From contig NZ_FNPH01000006.1 of NCBI RefSeq assembly GCF_900107255.1, positions 150,076 to 214,075 on the forward strand: a stretch of DNA of 64,000 nucleotides. Direction: 5' to 3'. This DNA comes from Micromonospora pattaloongensis (GTDB taxonomy: Bacteria > Actinomycetota > Actinomycetes > Mycobacteriales > Micromonosporaceae). Below, piece after piece: positions 1-8,792 of the stretch. The position numbers and the translations under genes were made by a program. The notes under the pieces are model-generated. The model did not search any database, was not told where the DNA came from, and saw nothing but the letters and a program-made list of their open reading frames with translations. How positions within the stretch are numbered: the first letter of the stretch is position 1; the number at the start of each line of letters is the position of its first letter.

Positions 1-2
1 AC

Positions 3-122
3 CGGTCCGCGCCGGCGCGGCTCGCCGAGGTCGACCCGTGGGGCGGCGTGCGGATCACCGGAGTGGGGACGCCGCCCTGGCCCGCGGAGGAGGAAGACGA
101 CGACGGCGCCGGTTCACCGTAG
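3..122 (+). CDS. C-terminal end of an unidentified protein (partial)
   Basis: Only the last 39 codons lie in the window, ending at TAG 120-122. Of the three forward frames this one has the G/C-rich third positions of a real gene. It ends in an acidic tail (EEEDDD at about residues 29-34 of the fragment). Too little remains to name a family. It would be convergent with the minus-strand flavin reductase that ends 15 bases further on. Confidence 0.5.
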   Translation, partial: RSAPARLAEVDPWGGVRITGVGTPPWPAEEEDDDGAGSP

Positions 123-137
123 CGTCCACATCGGAGC

Positions 138-758
138 CTAACGGCCGGGGAGCAGGTCCTCGAACGGGGTCGGGTTGTCGAACGGGTCGACCGGCTCGCC
201 GGCCCGGCCCGCCGCGACCAGCGGCGCGAACTCGCCGGCCGCCCGTTCGATGCGCTCGCCCAGGGCCCGACTCGTCGCGCCGCCGCCGGCGCCCCAGTCC
301 TCGGCGGCCGCGAACACCCCGGTCGGCACGACCAGCGCGCGCAGGTAACTGAACAACGGCCGCAGCGCGTGGTCCAGCACCAGCGAGTGTCGCGCCGTGC
401 CGGCGGTCGCGGCGATGAGCACCGGCGCGCCGACCAGCGTGTCCTTGCCGAGCACGTCGAAGAAGGTCTTGAACAGGCCGCTGTACGAGGCGGTGAAGAC
501 CGGCGTCACGGCGATCAGCCCGTCGGCGCCGGCGACGGTGTCGATGGCGGCGCGCAGCGGCGGGGCCGGGAAACCGGTCAGCAGGTTGTCGGTCAGCTCG
601 TGGGCGTGCCCGCGCAGCTCCACGACCTCGGTCCGCGGGGTGACGTCCCGGTCCCGCAGCGCGGCCTCGGTCGCGGCGGCGAGCCGGTCGGCCAGCAGTC
701 GGGTCGCCGAGGGCTGGCTCAGGCCGGCGGTGACGACCGCGACGGTCCGCTCCGTCAT
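138..758 (-). CDS. NADPH-dependent FMN reductase, CE1759-like, partner of an LLM monooxygenase
   Basis: This 206-residue protein has a flavodoxin-like fold. The N-terminal strand VAVVTAGLSQPSATR matches the phosphate-binding start of NADPH-dependent FMN reductases, and FTASYSGLFKTFFD is the conserved loop near residues 88-101. Such enzymes reduce FMN with NAD(P)H and hand it to a luciferase-like monooxygenase. Its ATG overlaps the stop of the upstream monooxygenase by 4 bases, so the pair is translationally coupled. The order (monooxygenase then reductase) matches the CE1758/CE1759 pairs known from Corynebacterium. The substrate is not evident. Confidence 0.85.
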   Translation of the reverse strand: MTERTVAVVTAGLSQPSATRLLADRLAAATEAALRDRDVTPRTEVVELRGHAHELTDNLLTGFPAPPLRAAIDTVAGADGLIAVTPVFTASYSGLFKTFFDVLGKDTLVGAPVLIAATAGTARHSLVLDHALRPLFSYLRALVVPTGVFAAAEDWGAGGGATSRALGERIERAAGEFAPLVAAGRAGEPVDPFDNPTPFEDLLPGR

Positions 759-1867
759 CGGCCCGGTCCCGCCGTCGCCCCGCCGTTCGTCCCGGCCGAG
801 GCCGCCGCCACCCGGCTGGCGTGGGTGGGCGCGTCCGGCACGTGCGCGGGCCTGCGGGCGGCGAACTCCTTGCGCAGCACCGGGACGACCTCTTCGCCGA
901 GCAGGTCGAGCTGTTCGAGCACCGTCTTGAGCGGCAGTCCGGCGTGGTCCATCAGGAACAGCTGCCGCTGGTAGTCGCCGACGTACTCCCGGAACCCCAG
1001 GGTCCGGTCGATCACCTGCTGCGGGCTGCCCACGGTCAGCGGCGTCTGCGTCATGAAGTCCTCCAGCGACGGGCCGTGGCCGTAGACCGGCGCGTTGTCG
1101 AAGTAGGGCCGGAACTCCCGGACGGCGTCCTGGGAGTTGCGGCGCATGAACACCTGTCCGCCGAGGCCCACGATGGCCTGGTCGGGAGAGCCGTGGCCGT
1201 AGTGGGCGAAGCGGCGGCGGTACAGCTCGACCATCCGGCGGGTGTGCTCGGCGGGCCAGAAGATGTTGTTGTGGAAGAAGCCGTCACCGTAGTAGGCGGC
1301 CTGCTCGGCGATCTCGGGGCTGCGGATCGAGCCGTGCCACACGAACGGCGGCACGCCGTCGAGCGGCCGCGGGGTCGAGGTGAAGCCCTGCAGCGGGGTG
1401 CGGAACTTGCCTTCCCAGTCCACGACCTCTTCGTCCCAGAGCCGACGCAGCAGCGCGTAGTTCTCGATGGCCAGGGGGATGCCGTTGCGGATGTCCTGGC
1501 CGAACCACGGGTAGACCGGGCCGGTGTTGCCGCGGCCCATCATCAGGTCGACCCGGCCGTCGGCCAGGTGCTGCAGCATCGCGTAGTCCTCGGCGATCTT
1601 CACCGGGTCGTTCGTGGTGATCAGCGTCGTCGAGGTGGACAGGATCAGGCGCTCGGTCCGGGCGGCGAGGTAGCCGAGCATCGTCGTCGGGGACGACGGC
1701 ACGAACGGCGGGTTGTGGTGCTCGCCGGTCGCGAAGACGTCCAGCCCGATCTCCTCGGCCTTGAGCGCGATGGTCACCATCGCCTTGATCCGCTCCGCCT
1801 CGCCCGGTGTCCGACCGGTTGTCGGATCCGGGGTGACGTCGCCGACGGTGAAGATCCCGAACTGCAT
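755..1867 (-). CDS. LLM-class flavin-dependent oxidoreductase, CE1758-like
   Basis: This 370-residue luciferase-like monooxygenase opens with the family strand MQFGIFTVGD. It carries the typical VFATGEHHNPPF segment near residue 45 and RVDLMMGRGN near residue 105. It would use reduced FMN from the downstream reductase and O2 to oxidise an unknown small molecule. ATG at 1867 has a good ribosome site (GAGGAG, 6 bases upstream). The C-terminal 25 residues are Ala-rich and probably disordered. A palindromic operator lies about 30 bases upstream and probably controls the pair. Confidence 0.88.
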   Translation of the reverse strand: MQFGIFTVGDVTPDPTTGRTPGEAERIKAMVTIALKAEEIGLDVFATGEHHNPPFVPSSPTTMLGYLAARTERLILSTSTTLITTNDPVKIAEDYAMLQHLADGRVDLMMGRGNTGPVYPWFGQDIRNGIPLAIENYALLRRLWDEEVVDWEGKFRTPLQGFTSTPRPLDGVPPFVWHGSIRSPEIAEQAAYYGDGFFHNNIFWPAEHTRRMVELYRRRFAHYGHGSPDQAIVGLGGQVFMRRNSQDAVREFRPYFDNAPVYGHGPSLEDFMTQTPLTVGSPQQVIDRTLGFREYVGDYQRQLFLMDHAGLPLKTVLEQLDLLGEEVVPVLRKEFAARRPAHVPDAPTHASRVAAASAGTNGGATAGPGR

Positions 1868-1897
1868 GTGCGCTCCTCAGCTGTCCTTAACCCCATA

Positions 1898-1921
1898 CAT
1901 TAGTTGACGCGGCAACTAATG
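1898..1921. promoter_or_regulatory. 24-bp palindromic operator before the LLM/FMN-reductase pair
   Basis: The arms CATTAGTTG (1898-1906) and CAACTAATG (1913-1921) are perfect complements, and the central CGCG is itself palindromic. Only one base pair of the twelve is mismatched. The site lies 31 bases upstream of the monooxygenase ATG, where it could cover the promoter. TTAGTTG..CAACTAA is the style of site bound by MarR-type regulators. No regulator gene is adjacent, so the binder is inference. Confidence 0.65.
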
Positions 1922-1948
1922 CGGCGGCGCACCGCCGGCCGGCCCGGA

Positions 1949-4585
1949 TCACCCGCCCGCTGGGGAATTCCCGCCGCCGGCGACCGGAAACGACGTCCGT
2001 GCCCGGCGGACAACGCGGCCGGCCCGCTCACGCAGCGGGCGCAGCGCCGCGGACACCCGTGCGGCGGCGCTGGCGGCCACCCGGGCGTAGCCGATCCCGA
2101 GCGCCAGCGAGGCCAGCAGGGCCAACAGCTTCGAGTGCTCGTCGAGGCGCGGGTAGACCTGCCAGTGGACGAGATAGATGTAGAGCGAACTGCCGGCGAG
2201 CACGCCCGCCGCCCGGTTCAGCGCCGGCAGGCTCGGCAGGCTCGGCACCCAGACCAGCAGCCACAGCCCGGCGATGATGAGCGCTTCCCGCTCCGGCGCG
2301 CCGAAGAAGCTCGGCACGGTGGCCAGCACCGCCACGCTCACCGCCAACCGCTGCCACCGCTCGGTCGCCTTCCCCGCCGCCCAGCCCAGCGCGAACAGCC
2401 AGAAGACGACGACCGGCGAGGAGATCGGCACGTCGGGGCGAAGCCCGCCGATGTCGTAGCGGGCGACCAGCGCCGCCGTCATCAGGGCCATCGGCAACCC
2501 GAACGGGATGCGTCGCTCCAGCCGGTCCACGAACGGCAGCGCCATGACCGCGGCCAGGGTCAGCAGGATGGCGACCAGCGCCTCGATGAACCAGAAGTGC
2601 CATTCCGAACGGCCGTCGCGGGGCCCGAGAACGTGGTTCAGGAGGAACACGTTCGTCAGTCGATAGTCGTCGGTGGCCAGCAGTGCCAGGGCGATCCAGG
2701 TCATGCTGGGCACCGCGATCCGCGCCACGCTGCCCGCGACGTGCCGGACCCGCTGCCGCCGCTTCGCGTCGGTGAGGTGGAACCGGGCGAAGTTGAAGCC
2801 CGCGAGACCGAGCAGCACGTGCGCGCCGCCCTTGATCGTGAACAGCGGGATGTGCGAGCCGACGATGAGCACGATCGCGACGGCGCGCAACGCGACACTG
2901 GTCTCCAGCGCCCGACCTCGGGTGCGCGCGGGGCGCGGCGGCTGGCGCAGCTCGCGGATCGGCAGCGCGTGCCAACCGACGGGCAGCCGGCCGAGCGCCT
3001 GTTCGAGGCGGAGCGACATCTCCACATACGACAGCGAGTCGCCGCCCAGGCTGACGAAGCTGCTGTCCGGGGTGACATCGTCGCGGTCGAGCAGCTCGGC
3101 GTAGAGCCGGCACAGGTCGACCGGGCCGGGCGCGGGTGCCGGCGTGGACCGGGGCGCAGGCGCTCCGGCGGTGCGGGCGAGCTCCCGTACGGCGACGTGG
3201 TCCGGCTTGCCGGTGGGCAGCCGGGGCAGTTCGGTGACGAAGCAGACCCGTACCGCCCGGGCCGGCGCCCCGCACTCGCCGACCACCAGCCGTCGGACCC
3301 GACCGACGTCGCCGTCACCCCCCTGGACCGCCACGATCAGCTCGTCGTCCGCCCCGACACAGCACGTCGTCAGGCCGTGCCGGTCGAGCGCCGCCTCGAC
3401 GCGCTGCGGATCGATCCGCACCCCGAGAATCTTCGCGAACCGGCTCCGACGCCCGATCAGCTCATACAACCCGTCCGGGGTGCGCCGCGCGATGTCCCCG
3501 GTGCGCAGCTCGTCGACCGTGCGGCCCAACCCCAGGTCCGCACGCGTCTCGGCGTACCCGAGCATCACGTTGGGCCCGGTGTAGACGAGCTCGCCGGCCT
3601 CCGGGTCGGGGTGGTCCGGCAGCGGCGCCAGCCGGAAGGCGCCGCCCGGCACCGGCACGCCGATCGCCTCCGGATGCGAGGCCGCGAGCTCCGGTGGCAG
3701 GTACGCCATCCGCGCGGTCGCCTCCGTCTGCCCGTACATCACGAACAGGTCCCAGCCGTCCCGCCGGCCGACCGTCGCCCAGTGCCGGACCCGGTCGGGC
3801 GCGAGCCGGCCGCCGGCCTGGGTGACGTAGCGCAGGTGCGGCAGCCGCATGGCGGCGAAGCCGACCCGGTCGAGCAGCTCGAAGGTGTACGGCACGCCGG
3901 CGAACGTTGTGCCCCGCCGATCCCGGAACAGCTCCCAGAAGCACGCGTCGGCCACGGACAGCTCGGTCAGGATCAGGCCGGCGCCGCGCGCCAGGTGGCT
4001 GTTGATGACGGACAGGCCGTAGCAGTAGTGCATCGGCAGCGTCGTCGCGGCGCGGTCGCCGGGCCGGATGTCGAGGTATTCCGCGATCGCCTCCGCGTTG
4101 GCCCGCACATTGTCGTACGAGACCCGGACCAGCTTGGGTGAGCCCGTCGACCCGGAGGTGCTCAACAGCAGCGCGAGGTCGGGGTGCAGGGCGTGCGTGG
4201 AGATCGCGCGTCGCTCGTCGACCTGCCACCGGCCGTCCGTCGGCCCCGCGACGACGTCCGGGTCGTACGCCGCGATGAGGGATTCCATGGCGGCGGGGTT
4301 GTCCCCGGGGACCAGCAGCACGGGGTGCCCCGCGGCCAGCGCCGCGAGGTACACCACGACGGCGTCGACCGTGTTCGCCCCGGCCAGCAGCACCAGCCGT
4401 CGGTGCCGGCCGAGGCGCTGCGCGGTGTCGGCGACCCGCGCCGCGAGCGCGCGATAGGACATCTCACCGTCGGCCGTGATGATCGCCGGTCGGTCGCCGT
4501 GTCCGGCCAGGTCGCGCGCGAAGGGCACGGTCGCGGTGTCCGGGAGCAGGTCCGGGAGCAGGTCAGGGAGGGGTGCCACGGCCAC
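1949..4585 (-). CDS. Adenylation-carrier-membrane acyltransferase fusion protein, iron-box controlled
   Basis: The protein has 878 residues in three parts. Residues about 20-465 are an AMP-forming adenylation domain: core motif STSGSTGSPK near 143, YGQTEA (A5), TGDIARRTPDG (A7) and the catalytic-lysine motif LPTGKPD near 460. A phosphopantetheine carrier follows, with attachment Ser near 515 in LGGDSLS. Residues about 560-870 form an acyltransferase-3-type membrane domain with about ten hydrophobic segments and the motif EWHFWFIEAL. It could activate an acid, load it on its own carrier and pass it to an acceptor at the membrane. GTG 4585 has no separate ribosome site because the iron box sits only 4 bases before it, so the message may be leaderless. 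The substrate is unknown. Confidence 0.85.
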   Translation of the reverse strand: MAVAPLPDLLPDLLPDTATVPFARDLAGHGDRPAIITADGEMSYRALAARVADTAQRLGRHRRLVLLAGANTVDAVVVYLAALAAGHPVLLVPGDNPAAMESLIAAYDPDVVAGPTDGRWQVDERRAISTHALHPDLALLLSTSGSTGSPKLVRVSYDNVRANAEAIAEYLDIRPGDRAATTLPMHYCYGLSVINSHLARGAGLILTELSVADACFWELFRDRRGTTFAGVPYTFELLDRVGFAAMRLPHLRYVTQAGGRLAPDRVRHWATVGRRDGWDLFVMYGQTEATARMAYLPPELAASHPEAIGVPVPGGAFRLAPLPDHPDPEAGELVYTGPNVMLGYAETRADLGLGRTVDELRTGDIARRTPDGLYELIGRRSRFAKILGVRIDPQRVEAALDRHGLTTCCVGADDELIVAVQGGDGDVGRVRRLVVGECGAPARAVRVCFVTELPRLPTGKPDHVAVRELARTAGAPAPRSTPAPAPGPVDLCRLYAELLDRDDVTPDSSFVSLGGDSLSYVEMSLRLEQALGRLPVGWHALPIRELRQPPRPARTRGRALETSVALRAVAIVLIVGSHIPLFTIKGGAHVLLGLAGFNFARFHLTDAKRRQRVRHVAGSVARIAVPSMTWIALALLATDDYRLTNVFLLNHVLGPRDGRSEWHFWFIEALVAILLTLAAVMALPFVDRLERRIPFGLPMALMTAALVARYDIGGLRPDVPISSPVVVFWLFALGWAAGKATERWQRLAVSVAVLATVPSFFGAPEREALIIAGLWLLVWVPSLPSLPALNRAAGVLAGSSLYIYLVHWQVYPRLDEHSKLLALLASLALGIGYARVAASAAARVSAALRPLRERAGRVVRRARTSFPVAGGGNSPAGG

Positions 4586-4589
4586 ACCC

Positions 4590-4608
4590 TAAAGTAAGGC
4601 TAGCCTTA
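4590..4608 (-). promoter_or_regulatory. IdeR/DmdR-type iron box
   Basis: GTAAGGCTAGCCTTAC (4593-4608) is a perfect palindrome. The 19-bp window 4590-4608 agrees with the actinobacterial iron-box consensus TWAGGTWAGSCTWACCTWA at 17 of 19 positions by my alignment. It lies next to the GTG of the adenylation-acyltransferase gene, and the other flank is only the end of a minus-strand gene. It can therefore control only that gene, presumably repressing it when iron is plentiful. Confidence 0.8.
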
Positions 4609-4617
4609 CCCGCACCC

Positions 4618-7023
4618 TCACCCCACCTCCGCCGGCGGCGGCTCGCCGGACGGGTGCGGCGCGCGCAGCTGGCGCGAGTCCGCCGCGGCCGCGCCCGCCG
4701 CGTCCCCCACCGCCTCGCACACCCCGGCGGCGTCCGCCCAGTGCCGCCGCGCCTCGTCGACGCGGCCCAGCGCGTGCGCCGCGTCGCCCAGATACAGCAG
4801 TGTCCGGCCGAGCCCCGCGGTCGGACGCCACTGCTCCCGCAGCCGCCGCGCCTCGACCAGCAGGTCGTACGCCTGCTTCGCGTGGGACGGTGCCGTGGTC
4901 ACGAGCGTCGCCGCCGCGTTGAGCAGCGCGGCGGCCCGCCCGCCCAGGTCCGGCACCCGCTCGTACTCGCCCAGCGCGGCCCGCCAGGCCTGCGTCGCGT
5001 CGAGGTGCTCGCCGAGGCGGGAGTGGACGAGGGTCAGGTTGGTCAGCGCGGCGGCGTACCCGCGGGCCTCGCCGAGGGAGCGGAACGTGTTGGCCGCCCG
5101 GACCAGATGGTGATGCGCGGTCTCCGGCTCGTCGCGGGCCAGGTGGGCGGCGCCGAGCGCCAGGTCGGTGAGGGCCTGCCCCGACCGGTCGGCGCTCGAC
5201 CGATGCCGCCGCGACAGCTCCAGGTGCTCGATCGCGTCGTCGACCTGGCCGAGGTCCAACAGGGCGAGCCCCAGGTTCATCCGGGCCTGCGCGGTGCGCC
5301 GCCGCCCCCGCTCGGCGACGGCCAGGGTCAGGGCCGCCGCGGCGCCCCGGGGGTCGTGCTGGCGCCGCCGCAGCACGCCCAGTTCGTTGTGCGCCCAGCC
5401 GGCGATCTCCGGGCGGTCCTCCGCGGTCGGGGTGGCCAGCACGAGCCGGCACACCTCGGCCCACTCCTCGAGCCGGTCCTCGTGCGCGTACCAGCCGCAG
5501 ACCGCCACCGCGAGCCGGAACCACCATCGCCGCAGCCGCCGCGGCAGCGCCTCCGAGGAACCGGCCGGGGTCCGCACGACAGCCAGCAGCAGCTCCTGGT
5601 TCAGCTCGAACCAGCCGGACGGATCGTCGTCGAGGGGCAGCGCCTGTTCCCGCCCGGCGAGCGCGGCCGCCGCCGTCAGGCTCGCGGCGTGTCGTTCGGC
5701 ACGGCGCGCCAGGTGCCGGGTGAGCCGCGTCTGCGCGGCGATCCGGCCGTGGTGGGTGTCGCCGTCGCGCAGGTGCAGCCGGGCGTACGCGGTCAGCAGC
5801 GGGCGGAGCTCGTACCGGTCCCCGGGCGCGCCCACCACGAACGCGCCGGTGGCCAACTCGTCGAGCAGCCTCGCGACGCGGTCGGGACGTCGTCGGGCCA
5901 GCGCCGCGATCGCCGTCCGGTCCAGCGGGGCCGGCCCCAGCGACATCAGCCGGTACAGCCGCCGGGCCCCGCGGGACAACGCGCGGTACGCCGTGTCCCG
6001 TTCGGTGAGCAGCCGCACCGCCGGGGACAGGGCCACCCGTTGGTGCGGCGGCGCCTCGATGGCACGGCGCAACCGCTCCCGCAGGTCGGTGGAGCGCCAG
6101 CCGTGCCGGGCGCTGAGGTAGCCCAGGGCGCGGATGGTGCGGGGCTGGCGACCGCACAGCTCCGCGATCTCCCGCACCGCCGGATCGGTCCGCGGATTCG
6201 GCCGCCGCGTCCACGCCCCCGGCGCCGCCCGGCCGGCATCGGCGAACAGCTCCACCGCGTCGTCCGGGTCGGGCTCGCTCAACCAGTGCGCCCGCACTCC
6301 ATCCAGCCGGGTCAGCGCCGGGGCGCCGGCGAGCAGCAACCGGCAGGTGCGGGCGGTCGGCGGCAGCAGCGGCCGCACCTGCGCCGGGTCGTCCACGTTG
6401 TCCAGCACCAGCAGCATGCGCCTGCCGTCGAGGTATCCGCGCAGCGCGTCGGCCGCCTCGGCGAGGCCGTCCGGCCGACCGGACCGGGGCGGCGTGGTGC
6501 CCAGGATGCGGGCCAGGGCCGTGAGGGTCCCGTACGCCGAGCGCGGTCGGTCGCGGCCGCGCAGGTCGAGGTAGAACTGGCCCTCCGGGAACTCGTCGCG
6601 GCACGCGTTGGCGGCCTGGAGAGCGCAGGACGAGGTGCCCACACCGCGGCGGCCCACCACGGCGACGGCGTGGTCGTACCGGACGGCGCGGACGATCGCG
6701 GCGACGTCGTCGACGCGGCCGGTGAAGCCGGACAGGTACGGCAGCGTGGGCGCGCCGGTGGACGGCACGGCGACGATGTCGACCGGGTCGGTGGTGGTGT
6801 CCCGCTCGGCCCGGCGTCGCCGCACCTCGAACACCGCGGAGGCGACGCCGCCGAGAACGGCCACCACGATGGTCGCCGGCCCCAGCACGGTGCGCGCCAG
6901 ATCGGAGAGCAGACCGCTGACCATGTTGGCCACGATCCCGCCGATCAGCGTGCTGAGCGCCAGCAGCACCGGCCAGCGCGACGGCCGGCCGAAGCGCCCG
7001 CCCGGCGCCCCCGGCCTGGTCAC
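4618..7023 (-). CDS. Membrane-anchored NB-ARC/TPR protein with degenerate P-loop
   Basis: This 801-residue protein starts at a GTG that overlaps the permease stop by 4 bases. Two hydrophobic segments near residues 14-34 and 40-62 anchor it. An NB-ARC module like that at the C-terminus of AfsR/SARP proteins follows. The start motif is FTGRVDD, then the P-loop GRRGVGTSS near 126, where Thr replaces the expected Walker A lysine. Walker B LLVLDNVDD is near 206, and winged-helix-like sequence runs to about 400. Residues about 530-790 form tetratricopeptide-like repeats. Family members are usually signalling NTPases. Loss of the lysine suggests weak or no ATP hydrolysis. Its place as last gene of an ABC transporter operon points to a sensing or regulatory role for that transporter. 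Confidence 0.8.
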   Translation of the reverse strand: MTRPGAPGGRFGRPSRWPVLLALSTLIGGIVANMVSGLLSDLARTVLGPATIVVAVLGGVASAVFEVRRRRAERDTTTDPVDIVAVPSTGAPTLPYLSGFTGRVDDVAAIVRAVRYDHAVAVVGRRGVGTSSCALQAANACRDEFPEGQFYLDLRGRDRPRSAYGTLTALARILGTTPPRSGRPDGLAEAADALRGYLDGRRMLLVLDNVDDPAQVRPLLPPTARTCRLLLAGAPALTRLDGVRAHWLSEPDPDDAVELFADAGRAAPGAWTRRPNPRTDPAVREIAELCGRQPRTIRALGYLSARHGWRSTDLRERLRRAIEAPPHQRVALSPAVRLLTERDTAYRALSRGARRLYRLMSLGPAPLDRTAIAALARRRPDRVARLLDELATGAFVVGAPGDRYELRPLLTAYARLHLRDGDTHHGRIAAQTRLTRHLARRAERHAASLTAAAALAGREQALPLDDDPSGWFELNQELLLAVVRTPAGSSEALPRRLRRWWFRLAVAVCGWYAHEDRLEEWAEVCRLVLATPTAEDRPEIAGWAHNELGVLRRRQHDPRGAAAALTLAVAERGRRRTAQARMNLGLALLDLGQVDDAIEHLELSRRHRSSADRSGQALTDLALGAAHLARDEPETAHHHLVRAANTFRSLGEARGYAAALTNLTLVHSRLGEHLDATQAWRAALGEYERVPDLGGRAAALLNAAATLVTTAPSHAKQAYDLLVEARRLREQWRPTAGLGRTLLYLGDAAHALGRVDEARRHWADAAGVCEAVGDAAGAAAADSRQLRAPHPSGEPPPAEVG

Positions 7024-8792
7024 CGGAGCCCCCCGGAGACCAGGCCGGCGATGACGTGCCGGCGGGCGAGCACGACCAGCAGCACGGGCAGGATCGAGGC
7101 GAGCACGGAGGCGGCGGCCAGCGCGCCGCTGTTGGCGACGAACTGTCGGGCCTGCCCGTAGAGGAACAGGCCCAGCGGCGCCGCGTCGGAGCCGCTGAAC
7201 AGCAGTCCGACGACCAGATCGTTCCAGACCTGCACGAACTCGAGCACGGCCACCGCGATCAGGGCGGGCACGTTGGGCCGCGCGAGACGCCGGGCGCGAC
7301 CCCACCACCGCCGCCCGTCCACGCGGGGGCGGCGGACCTGCTCCGGCGACAGGTCGGCGAAGGAGTTGCGCAGCACCAGCACCGCGAAGGGCACCCCCAG
7401 GGCGATGTGCACCAGCGCGAGACCGCGGGTGGTGCCGGCGGAGAGCGCCACGCCGAGGACCTCGTTGACCGGTCCCGCGATCACCTGGATGGGGACGATC
7501 GCGGCGAACATCAGCAGCACACCGGTGACCTGCGCGGGCGGGCCGGCCACGCCGGCGAGCGGGTACGCGGCGAGCACGGCGACGATCAGCACGGCCACGG
7601 TGACCGCGGCGGCGAGCAGCAACGTGAAGCCGAACGACCGCAGCAGTTCCACGTTGCCCAGCACCTCCGCGTAGGAGTTCAGCCGGGGCCGCGCCTCCCA
7701 CCAGCCCCGGGCGGCGGCGTCCCCCGGCGCGTGCAGCGAGGTCGCCGCGAGCACGCCGAGCGGCACCAGCCAGGCGATCGCGGCGGCGCCCGCGGCGAGC
7801 CGGGGCAGACGCCGCGGCGGCGCGGGCCGGGGCGCCGGCGGCACCGGGTGCGAACGGCGTGGCGGCGGCCACCCCTGCCGGACGAAGAGCGCGGCGCCGA
7901 GCACGCCCACGGCCACCGCCGCCAGCCAGATCACGCCGAGCGCGGCGCCCGGGCCGCTCGTCGTGCCGCCGGAGGTCTGCCAGACCCGCAGCGCGAGCAC
8001 GGACGCCTCGTCGCGCACCGAGCCGGGAGTCATGACCAGGATCAGGTCGAAGGTCCGGGCGGTCGCGAGGGCGACGAGGGTGAAGACCACGGCCGCGGTA
8101 CGCAGCAGCAGGGGCCGCCACTGCGCGTCCCAGAGGACGTCCCAGCGGGTGCCGCCGAAGGCGCGCACCGCGTCGGACAGGCTCGGGGGAAGGGCGTCGA
8201 GCGCGGCCCGGAACAGCAGCACCGCCAACCCGACCCAGGCCCACACGAACGCCGACATCAACGAGACCGTGACCAGGGCGGGGCCCAGGAACTGGGGGGC
8301 CTGCCCGCCGGTCGGGGCGAGCAGCCCACCGGCGAGCAGCGTCACCAGGCCGCGCGCCGGGTCCGGGTCGTAGACGAGCCGGAACGTCACGCCGGTGACC
8401 ACCAGCGGGATCCCGATCGGCACCACGAGGATGAGGCGGACCAGCCAGCCCTCCTGGGAGCGCCGGGAGGCCGTCGCGAGCAGGTACCCGAGCGCGGTGA
8501 CGACCGCGGGCACCAGCAGCGCCCAGACCAGTGTGCGCGCGACCACCGCGCCGGCGCCGGGCTCGCCGAGCGCGGCCTGGAAATGCGCCAACCCGACGAA
8601 CCGGCCGTCGCCAGCGGTGACGCTGGCGTGCAGGGTCCGCAGCACGGGCCAGAGTACGAGGCCGCCGAGCAGCAGCAGCGCCGGCAGCAGCAGCACGGAG
8701 GTGGCGGCGGCTGCGGGGTGCGCACGCCCCCGCCGCGCCGGCCCGACGTCGTCGATCACCACGACCTCACCGAGGACCCGGGCGTCGGTCAT
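7020..8792 (-). CDS. Fused double ABC permease (MalF-like and MalG-like halves in one chain)
   Basis: This 590-residue membrane protein contains two binding-protein-dependent permease units in tandem. Unit one (about residues 30-290) has six or so segments and the cytoplasmic loop FGGTRWDVLWD, equivalent to the EAA loop. Unit two (about 320-590) has the loop RRPRVDGRRWWGRARRLARP in the same place. Sugar importers normally encode these as two proteins. ATG 8792 overlaps the stop of the upstream binding protein. The EAA loop glycine is present in both halves, but the loops are otherwise diverged, in keeping with a diverged ATPase. Confidence 0.82.
   Translation of the reverse strand: MTDARVLGEVVVIDDVGPARRGRAHPAAAATSVLLLPALLLLGGLVLWPVLRTLHASVTAGDGRFVGLAHFQAALGEPGAGAVVARTLVWALLVPAVVTALGYLLATASRRSQEGWLVRLILVVPIGIPLVVTGVTFRLVYDPDPARGLVTLLAGGLLAPTGGQAPQFLGPALVTVSLMSAFVWAWVGLAVLLFRAALDALPPSLSDAVRAFGGTRWDVLWDAQWRPLLLRTAAVVFTLVALATARTFDLILVMTPGSVRDEASVLALRVWQTSGGTTSGPGAALGVIWLAAVAVGVLGAALFVRQGWPPPRRSHPVPPAPRPAPPRRLPRLAAGAAAIAWLVPLGVLAATSLHAPGDAAARGWWEARPRLNSYAEVLGNVELLRSFGFTLLLAAAVTVAVLIVAVLAAYPLAGVAGPPAQVTGVLLMFAAIVPIQVIAGPVNEVLGVALSAGTTRGLALVHIALGVPFAVLVLRNSFADLSPEQVRRPRVDGRRWWGRARRLARPNVPALIAVAVLEFVQVWNDLVVGLLFSGSDAAPLGLFLYGQARQFVANSGALAAASVLASILPVLLVVLARRHVIAGLVSGGLR

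Noticed and set aside
1904..4141. Long plus-strand open frame antisense to the adenylation gene
   Set aside because: Composition (Arg, Gln, Pro, His) is that of a GC-rich shadow frame; the opposite strand carries clear adenylation and acyltransferase motifs.
7024..8244. A 407-codon N-terminal extension of the NB-ARC/TPR protein
   Set aside because: It lies wholly inside the permease gene in another frame, is Arg/Ala/Gly-rich without domain content, and the GTG at 7023 overlaps the permease stop as in the other genes of the operon.
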